From an uncultured Acetatifactor sp. (GTDB lineage Bacteria > Bacillota > Clostridia > Lachnospirales > Lachnospiraceae): a DNA stretch of 13,356 bases. Position 1 is the first letter of the stretch; each line of letters starts with the position of its first letter. Below, piece after piece: positions 7,754 to 13,356 of the stretch. The translations under genes were made by a program, and so were the position numbers. Location of the stretch: positions 1-13,356 of the forward strand of contig CAJUAH010000054.1 in the NCBI GenBank assembly GCA_910584375.1. Reading direction: 5' to 3'. The notes beneath the pieces were generated by a model. The model ran no database searches, was not told where the DNA came from, and worked only from the letters and a program-made list of their open reading frames with translations.

Positions 7754-8707
7754 ATGGGAAGTAGCTTGATGAGACGGGATATTCATTATTTGCAGGGAAT
7801 CGAGACTGAAGAGGCTGTGGAGATTGTACGCCATTGCTTTTTCAGTGATGAGGAAATGCAGACAAATGAGCGTATTGTCAGGAGCATGGAAGAATTTCAG
7901 AAACAGTACCGCGAGATGTTGAATTACTGGCGGTACGAGCGTTGCCTGGCGGAACTGTATTCCGAATCAAAAAATACAGTATTTAAATATTATGGAAAAT
8001 GTGAGGTATGCAATTCCATACAGGCATTGGTGGTAGACTATCAGGGCGCGGAGGAGCAAAATGGCATAAAGATACCCAACTGGAGAGAACGCCTGACATG
8101 TCCCAATTGCGGGTGCAATAACCGGCAGCGGTTTATTGCGCATGAAATATTTCAGCGCTATGAGCCCGGTATGAGGATTCTGATGCATGAACAGAAAACG
8201 CATATTTTTGGTCAACTGCAAAAGGAACTGCCGACATTGGAGGGATTTGAGTATATGGGGAAGGGCTATGTACCGGGCGCGTATTATGACGGTGTGCGCT
8301 TTGAGGATCCCTGCAGCTGCACATATGCGGATGAAGAATTTGACATTGTGCTGTCCAGCGATGTGCTGGAGCTGGTTTCAGATTACAGGGCAGCTTTCCG
8401 GGAGATCAGCAGGATATTGAGACCGGGCGGGAAATTTACATTTACGGTTCCGTTTAACGCGAATAGCCAGGAGACGGAAATACGAGCGCATATACAGGGA
8501 GACGAGACGGAATTCCATGGCGATCCTCTGTATTATCCCAATCCGATTGAAGGATATAAGCCGTTGCCGGTCTATCAGATCTTTGGATGGGATATTTTGG
8601 AGGATCTGAAAGGATGCGGTTTTAGGGACGCCTGGGGCAAGGTTTACTATGGGATCAAAGAGGGCTATCTGGGCTATCTGCCGATTTATTTCGAGGCGCA
8701 AAAATAG
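7754..8707 (+). CDS. Zinc-ribbon plus class I methyltransferase-like protein
   Basis: The protein has 317 residues. A helical N-terminus (1-75) leads to a four- or five-cysteine zinc-ribbon-like region with CEVC at 83-86 and CPNCGC at 116-121. Residues about 138-240 match the back half of a class I SAM methyltransferase: FDIVLSSDVLELVSDYRAAF (196-215), ISRILRPGGKFTFTVPFN (218-235). The usual glycine-rich motif I is missing; in its place is RILMHEQKTHIF at 141-152, so SAM binding should be tested rather than assumed. The histidine common in VLEHV of methyltransf_11 proteins is leucine here. The likely role is methylation of a sugar or phosphate on the nascent glycan, an inference from position. 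The start at 7754 lies three nt after the previous stop, with AGAGGA at 7741-7746 inside the upstream gene; a second ATG at 7769 is possible. Confidence 0.75.
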   Translation: MGSSLMRRDIHYLQGIETEEAVEIVRHCFFSDEEMQTNERIVRSMEEFQKQYREMLNYWRYERCLAELYSESKNTVFKYYGKCEVCNSIQALVVDYQGAEEQNGIKIPNWRERLTCPNCGCNNRQRFIAHEIFQRYEPGMRILMHEQKTHIFGQLQKELPTLEGFEYMGKGYVPGAYYDGVRFEDPCSCTYADEEFDIVLSSDVLELVSDYRAAFREISRILRPGGKFTFTVPFNANSQETEIRAHIQGDETEFHGDPLYYPNPIEGYKPLPVYQIFGWDILEDLKGCGFRDAWGKVYYGIKEGYLGYLPIYFEAQK

Positions 8708-8714
8708 AAGGTGA
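8708..8714 (+). promoter_or_regulatory. Ribosome binding site that decides the next start
   Basis: AAGGTGA lies five nucleotides before the ATG at 8720. An alternative GTG start at 8711 falls inside this site and has no Shine-Dalgarno of its own, so the ATG is preferred and the GTG start would add only three residues. Confidence 0.7.
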
Positions 8715-8719
8715 CAGCG

Positions 8720-10789
8720 ATGCATAGTGAGATCAGTAAATATCTGCAGGAGAATATAAAAAGAAAAATTGTGATATATGGCAGCAGGGATAACTGCGAA
8801 GACGCTCTGGAGGGCTTAAGGGATATTTATGATGTTTACTATATGCAGCAGGGGATGGAAGGAGAGGGATATCTTTCACTGGATCAGGCTGCACAGCTGC
8901 GAATAGACTATATCATGCTGGCGGATCCCATTAACTTTATGCAGGAGGGATTTCAACGTTTACTTGCCTTCTGCAACAGGATGAATCTGCCCCTGCTGGA
9001 TGCAAAGGGGAGAAGGATCGATCTGATCTGTAATAATGCGGCGGAATATGTGTATCTCTCCAAGGAGAAGATGCTACATGAAATAGAGAACCATACGCAT
9101 ATAAGCTTTGATATCTTTGACACGTTGCTGATCAGGAAAACTCTTTCCCCGGAAGATATCTGGAAACTCGTGGAGGAGAGAGCACAAAAAAGCGGACATA
9201 CCGTAGAAGATTTCGCGTCAAAGCGGGTTGCGGCGCAGGATGAATTAGGTCTTTCCAATCCTGACATAAATGATATTTATGATAACCTCTGCAAGAAATA
9301 TCAGATTCTGGAGGAAACGGCAGAGCTGTATAAGGAGCTGGAGATAAGGACAGAGCGCGAGATGCTGACTGTGCGTCAGGATATGGTTGATCTGTTTCAT
9401 AAAAGTCTGGAATCAGGAAAAAGCGTCTATCTGGTTTCTGATATGTATCTGCCGGAAAGTGTGATCCGGGAGATCTTGGAGGAAAAAGGGGTCACAGGAT
9501 ACAAGGCCATCTATATATCCTGCGACCGAAAATTATTAAAGCTACAGGGATTATTTGAACTGTATAAGGAGCAGCAGGGACAGGGAACCTTTTTGCACAT
9601 TGGAGACCATACGTTCTATGACGGCGTCTGCGCCGCTTTGGCGGGGATGGATTACTGCCTGGTTCCCAGTCCTCTGGCCATGGCGAAGGGGACATTATTG
9701 GTCAATGCTGTTGACAATGCGGCGTCTGTTTCGGAACGTCTGCTGCTGGGAGCAGTCATTTCCAGGGTGATGAACTCTCCTTTCAAGGCGGGATGGCAGA
9801 AAAATACATTGGAGATCGATACGGAATATGAATATGGATACGCATTTTGCGCCGCGTTGATCGTAATGTTCACTCTATGGATGGCATCTGTACTCAGCAG
9901 GGGAAATTATGAGAAAGTCCTGTTTGCGTCGCGGGACGGATATGTGTTAAAGAAAATGTATGAAATCATCTGCGACTCCGACGACCGTAACTGCCTGCCG
10001 GGCAGTATATATTTCTATACGTCAAGAAAAGCGGCGGTAATGACCAATATTAAAAATGAAGCGTATATAAATATGATCATAGATATCTCAGGAGATATGC
10101 GTCCGGAAAGTATTATGAGAGAAAGATTCGGACTCAGGCAGGACGAGATAAAGGAATACGACGAGGCCATCTACGGAGACAGTATCCATAAGTATGTATG
10201 GGAACATGTGGAATCCATCTTTAAAAGGGCGGATGAAGCCAGGAACAATTATTTCCGCTATATGGGAAAGGCTGGACTGGAAATCGGAAGAAAGTACGCA
10301 TTCATAGATTTTGTGTCGTCAGGAACCACACAAAAATCTCTTATGCGTATTGCGCCGTTTGATCTGGAAGGGATCTATATGGGATGGAATGGCATGGAGA
10401 ACAAGGAAGAGGCAAAGGTAAACGCGCTGTTTGACGGAGGGGCCTCTTATTTTATGAGTCATTATAAGATGGTAGAAACCTTCATGTCGTCTCAGGAGCC
10501 GTCTTTAACATGCTTTGACGACAAGGGCGATCCGGTATTTTCCGCACAGGACAGAAATGTGAAAGAACTTGCGTATGTTGACAGTATGCAGGCGGCCTGT
10601 ATAGACTTGCTGCGGGAACTGCTGGCAATACAAAACTGGGAGGAAATCCATATTCGGGAAGAATTCGCAGATCTGCTTTTGGCCGCGGAGGGCTGTGCAG
10701 AAATAGCGGCTGACAGCGTATTGCATGAATTGGCCCTGATGGATGACTGGAAACAGGAGAAGAGCCTGGTAGAGGAATTGATCAAATGA
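8720..10789 (+). CDS. COG5610-type HAD protein with N-terminal Rossmann-like module
   Basis: The protein has 689 residues from the ATG. Residues about 5-105 are a diverged Rossmann-like module (KIVIYGSRDNCEDAL at 16-30, DYIMLADP at 63-70). Residues about 127-320 are a HAD domain with all motifs: SFDIFDTLLIR (129-139, nucleophile D131), LVSDMYLPE (238-246, motif II S240), CDRKLLKLQG (motif III lysine) and HIGDHTFYD (293-301). Position +2 after the nucleophile is Phe, as in dehalogenase-type HADs. Residues about 335-689 form the large C-terminal region typical of COG5610 proteins, with FASRDGYVLKKMYE (402-415) and FIDFVSSGTTQKSL (528-541). Function of this family is not established; members recur in surface-glycan loci. 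The HAD part is a paralogue of the degenerate HAD in the 4523-7750 protein. Its stop overlaps the next ATG (ATGA), so the two products are probably made in linked amounts. Confidence 0.85.
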   Translation: MHSEISKYLQENIKRKIVIYGSRDNCEDALEGLRDIYDVYYMQQGMEGEGYLSLDQAAQLRIDYIMLADPINFMQEGFQRLLAFCNRMNLPLLDAKGRRIDLICNNAAEYVYLSKEKMLHEIENHTHISFDIFDTLLIRKTLSPEDIWKLVEERAQKSGHTVEDFASKRVAAQDELGLSNPDINDIYDNLCKKYQILEETAELYKELEIRTEREMLTVRQDMVDLFHKSLESGKSVYLVSDMYLPESVIREILEEKGVTGYKAIYISCDRKLLKLQGLFELYKEQQGQGTFLHIGDHTFYDGVCAALAGMDYCLVPSPLAMAKGTLLVNAVDNAASVSERLLLGAVISRVMNSPFKAGWQKNTLEIDTEYEYGYAFCAALIVMFTLWMASVLSRGNYEKVLFASRDGYVLKKMYEIICDSDDRNCLPGSIYFYTSRKAAVMTNIKNEAYINMIIDISGDMRPESIMRERFGLRQDEIKEYDEAIYGDSIHKYVWEHVESIFKRADEARNNYFRYMGKAGLEIGRKYAFIDFVSSGTTQKSLMRIAPFDLEGIYMGWNGMENKEEAKVNALFDGGASYFMSHYKMVETFMSSQEPSLTCFDDKGDPVFSAQDRNVKELAYVDSMQAACIDLLRELLAIQNWEEIHIREEFADLLLAAEGCAEIAADSVLHELALMDDWKQEKSLVEELIK

Positions 10790-13218
10790 TTTTGGCGAGA
10801 CAGGAAGAAAGGATTAAAAATATAATACAAAACTATGCCAGAGATGAATATGACGGCTTGATCAGCAATGAAGAATGGCCGGTATTCCAGGAGCTTACCT
10901 CGCTGAGGGAAAACCTGCTGTCGTGGTATCCCTTTACAAATGGGGCGAGGGTGTTGGAGTATGCGGAGGGCTACGGAGCGCTGACCGGGGTTCTCAGTCA
11001 GAGATGCGGCAGCGTCGTGGTGGTGGCCGAGAGTATTACAAAGGCAGAATGTATTCAGGCAAGGTATGCTGACCGGGGAAATGTGGATGTGCGGTATGAC
11101 CGGCCCTGCGACGATCGTGAAAAGTACGATTATATTATCATAGACAGGCCGGTATCTACAAACAGCGAACTGCGTAAAATGTTGGCGGAAACCAGTGTAT
11201 TGCTTGCGGACAGAGGAACCGTTCTGCTGGTTTGTATGAATCGTTTTGCGCTTAGGGAGTTTTGCGGCGCGCCCAGTGCGGGAGAGCTGCCTTTTGAGAG
11301 GGTTCGCAATAATACAGGAACGACATATCAGGGAATTATCAGTTGCCTTGAAGGTGAAAAATGGATTGACTGTTGGAGGATATATTTTCCTTTTCCGGAT
11401 CATATATTGCCGCAGGCGGTTTATACCAACGAATATCTTCCTAAAAAGAGTGTACGTGACAGAGTAATCCCGTATTATACAGAGGAACAAAGAAAAAGTC
11501 TGCTTATACTTGAGGACGAGTTATACGACGGATTGATAGAAAACGGAATGTTTCATGTTCTGGCAAATTCTTTCCTCATAGAATGTAACAGGGAGAAGGC
11601 ATCCGATCATGTGATTTATGCGGTACTCTCCAAGGACCGGGAAAAGGGACATGGGTTTTCTACTACGATTATGCACAGCGGCCATGTGAGAAAGGCAGCT
11701 CTGGATCCCGCTGGGAACAACAGTCTGGTTCAGATGTATCAAAATACGCTGGAGCTGATGAAAAGAGGGATACACTGTGTACCCCTGGAATTGGACGAGG
11801 GTTCTCTGCGCATGCCCTATATTAAGGGCAATACGCTGATTGAATATCTGAAGGAATGCTATGCGGATAGTGAGGACAGGGTAGTCTATATTTTTGATCT
11901 TCTATATAGGGAAATACTTAATTCGTCTGCACATGTCCCACAGCAGGAGTGCGCGATGGAGAATGTGGATACAGAGCGGACGGATCTCGGCGAGATATTA
12001 GAGCGGGCCTATATCGACATGATACCGTATAACGCATTCTATTTGGATGGCAAGCTGTGCTTTTTTGACCAGGAGTTTGTATGTAATAACTATCCGGCTA
12101 AATATGTGTTGTTCCGGGCTATTCGATACACATATATATATATTACAGAGGCCCAGGATATAATTCCGATACAGTTCTTGAAGGACAGGTACGCACTGAA
12201 CGGTTTGTGGGAGACATTTGAGCAGGTAGAAAGCCGGTTTGTTGAAAATAACCGCAACTATGGCGCATTGGGATGTTTTTACAAGTGGGCGGATGTGAAC
12301 AGGGGCATTCTTGATGAGAATGTAAATAAATTACGGGCTGATACTCGTGCAGAGGGCGCAAACTGGCAGCGAAAAGAGCGAAACCTTGACAGATACTATA
12401 AGGATGTCGCACTCAGTAAGGTCAAAGAGGTACACCTGAACCTGCTGAGAAATTTTCAGAGAGTATGCGCGGAGAATGATATGTCATACTGCGCGTTCTA
12501 CGGTACACTGCTCGGGAGCATCAGGCATGGCGGCGTCATACCCTGGGATGATGATATAGACATCCTGATGCCCCGGGCGGATTATGACAAGCTCTTGAAG
12601 ATTGCCCATATTGTGTTCGATGAACCGCTGTTTCTGCAGACTCCCGAAAATGACAGGCAGTGTTTTTACGGGGGATACTGTAAGCTCCGGGACAGTAATA
12701 CATCCGGCATAGAGACAAGAAATGTCGGCCATGCCTGTCATCAGGGAATCTGGATAGATATATTCCCCTTGGACTATGTACCGGCCGACCGGGAGCAGAG
12801 AGAGGAGCAGTTTCAGAATATAAAAGCGTGGCAGCGAATGATTCTGGCCAAAGTGTATCCGGAGAAAGCGGAATGGAGAATATATGACAGCGACAGGTAT
12901 ACGCTGGATGAACTATATCGGAAACTCCATGAGGCAATGACGGGAACGGTAAGCGCTGAATCGGATAAGGTTGCGGTTCTGGCAAGGTACTATAATGGAG
13001 AGTGGTATCAGGAATATGATGCTGCGGACTTTGCATTTTTGATCAAGCATAAATTTGAGGACGGAGACATCTATATACCGGTAGGGTATGAACACTGCCT
13101 TAAAGCGGATTACGGCGACGACTATATGATCTATCCGACAGAGAAAGAAAGACATAGGCATCATGACGCAGTTTACTCAACGGAAATCCCTTATAAAGAG
13201 TGGTTGGGGTATAGCTGA
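10786..13218 (+). CDS. Methyltransferase / kinase-like / LicD tri-domain protein
   Basis: The protein has 810 residues. Residues about 1-205 resemble a class I methyltransferase: RVLEYAEGYGALTGVLSQR (55-73, motif I with G62 and G64), VVVVAES (77-83) and YDYIIIDRP (114-122). Residues about 255-500 look like an APH/choline-kinase fold: K303 after a short strand, a hinge-like MPYIKGNTLIEYL (343-355), and DMIPYN (411-416) with Asp and Asn five apart, followed 12 residues later by D428 in CFFDQEF. Those match the catalytic Asp, Asn and metal Asp of APH kinases. Residues about 545-810 are a LicD (nucleotidyl/phosphotransferase) domain: FYGTLLGSIRHGGVIPWDDD (571-590) then IDILM, YGGYCKLRDS and WIDIFPLDYV. 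LicD proteins attach phosphocholine or similar phospho-groups to surface glycans. The start overlaps the previous stop (ATGA), with AGAGGA at 10771-10776. The terminator begins in its stop codon. The methyltransferase and LicD calls are firm; the kinase call is inferred from motif spacing. Confidence 0.88.
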   Translation: MILARQEERIKNIIQNYARDEYDGLISNEEWPVFQELTSLRENLLSWYPFTNGARVLEYAEGYGALTGVLSQRCGSVVVVAESITKAECIQARYADRGNVDVRYDRPCDDREKYDYIIIDRPVSTNSELRKMLAETSVLLADRGTVLLVCMNRFALREFCGAPSAGELPFERVRNNTGTTYQGIISCLEGEKWIDCWRIYFPFPDHILPQAVYTNEYLPKKSVRDRVIPYYTEEQRKSLLILEDELYDGLIENGMFHVLANSFLIECNREKASDHVIYAVLSKDREKGHGFSTTIMHSGHVRKAALDPAGNNSLVQMYQNTLELMKRGIHCVPLELDEGSLRMPYIKGNTLIEYLKECYADSEDRVVYIFDLLYREILNSSAHVPQQECAMENVDTERTDLGEILERAYIDMIPYNAFYLDGKLCFFDQEFVCNNYPAKYVLFRAIRYTYIYITEAQDIIPIQFLKDRYALNGLWETFEQVESRFVENNRNYGALGCFYKWADVNRGILDENVNKLRADTRAEGANWQRKERNLDRYYKDVALSKVKEVHLNLLRNFQRVCAENDMSYCAFYGTLLGSIRHGGVIPWDDDIDILMPRADYDKLLKIAHIVFDEPLFLQTPENDRQCFYGGYCKLRDSNTSGIETRNVGHACHQGIWIDIFPLDYVPADREQREEQFQNIKAWQRMILAKVYPEKAEWRIYDSDRYTLDELYRKLHEAMTGTVSAESDKVAVLARYYNGEWYQEYDAADFAFLIKHKFEDGDIYIPVGYEHCLKADYGDDYMIYPTEKERHRHHDAVYSTEIPYKEWLGYS

Positions 13219-13245
13219 AAAGCGCTAACGCAGTTGGCGCTTTTT
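13218..13245 (+). terminator. Rho-independent terminator
   Basis: AAAAGCGCTAAC pairs with GTTGGCGCTTTT around a GCA loop at 13230-13232, giving a 12-bp stem with one T-G wobble, followed by a run of five T. The stem begins at the last base of the tga of the LicD fusion gene. Because the left arm starts with four A, it would also have a short T-run on the minus strand and could stop a convergent transcript. It marks the end of the operon. Confidence 0.92.
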
Positions 13246-13356
13246 AGCTGTTATTTTGGAAATTCCTTTGCCCAAGATGAAAGGAATAAAGCATCCTGCA
13301 ATGTAAACGGTAGATAGTGCGTACCTCGACTGTGAGGAAAACATATGTGACAATAG
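13246..13356. other. Downstream non-coding region
   Basis: No gene of useful length is visible; the longest start-to-stop run is nine codons. An 8-bp inverted repeat (ATTCCTTT at 13262-13269, AAAGGAAT at 13280-13287, 10-nt loop) could form a weak AT-rich hairpin without a T-run. The segment probably leads to the next transcription unit beyond the window. Confidence 0.4.

Noticed and set aside
10492..11490. Long minus-strand open frame of 332 codons across the HAD/LicD-fusion junction
   Set aside because: It lies antisense to two well supported genes, crosses their boundary, and its translation shows no domain or motif I recognise. It is a codon-bias shadow.
1..13356. CRISPR arrays, tRNA genes, insertion sequences or phage genes
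   Set aside because: No regularly spaced repeats, cloverleaf-like tRNA arms, transposase motifs or terminal inverted repeats were found on reading both strands.

Overview
The window reads as part of a surface-polysaccharide locus from a low-to-moderate GC Gram-positive anaerobe, most likely a Clostridia/Lachnospiraceae-type bacterium. This is inferred from purine-rich Shine-Dalgarno sites, gene style and domain families; no rRNA or housekeeping marker is present to confirm it. All genes lie on the + strand. From about 1404 to 13218 they are packed with tiny gaps or overlaps (1 nt, 6 nt, 34 nt, 3 nt, 12 nt, then a 4-nt ATGA overlap) and end at a strong intrinsic terminator, so they are probably one operon.

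Layout: (1) 1-1294 holds a possible promoter and a damaged radical SAM enzyme gene. Its N-terminal part (144-464) and its radical SAM core (401-1294) are in different frames, and the core frame has no usable start codon before the cysteine motif. (2) 1404-1883 encodes a small membrane-anchored protein made of one Rossmann-like module. (3) 1885-2931 encodes a GT-B (GT4-like) glycosyltransferase. (4) 2938-4488 encodes a WbsX-type protein carrying the same Rossmann-like module at its C-terminus. (5) 4523-7750 encodes a 1075-residue four-module protein: Rossmann-like, degenerate HAD, GT2 and GT4. (6) 7754-8707 encodes a zinc-ribbon plus methyltransferase-like protein. (7) 8720-10789 encodes a COG5610-type HAD protein, again with a Rossmann-like N-terminal module. 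(8) 10786-13218 encodes a three-module protein with a methyltransferase domain, an APH/LicA-fold kinase-like domain and a LicD phosphotransferase domain. A hairpin terminator at 13218-13245 closes the unit.

How the genes may work together (inference): at least three glycosyltransferase domains plus WbsX would build or extend a glycan, while the methyltransferase, kinase-like and LicD activities would modify or cap it with methyl and phosphate-linked groups. The order methyltransferase-kinase in the last gene recalls WbdD, the chain terminator of E. coli O9a O-antigen, but with LicD where WbdD has its coiled-coil ruler. No polymerase, flippase, ABC exporter, priming transferase or sugar-nucleotide synthesis gene is visible, so those functions must lie outside the window. 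The most unusual feature is a Rossmann-like module found in up to five different contexts: alone with a membrane anchor, and fused to radical SAM, WbsX, GT2/GT4 and HAD partners.
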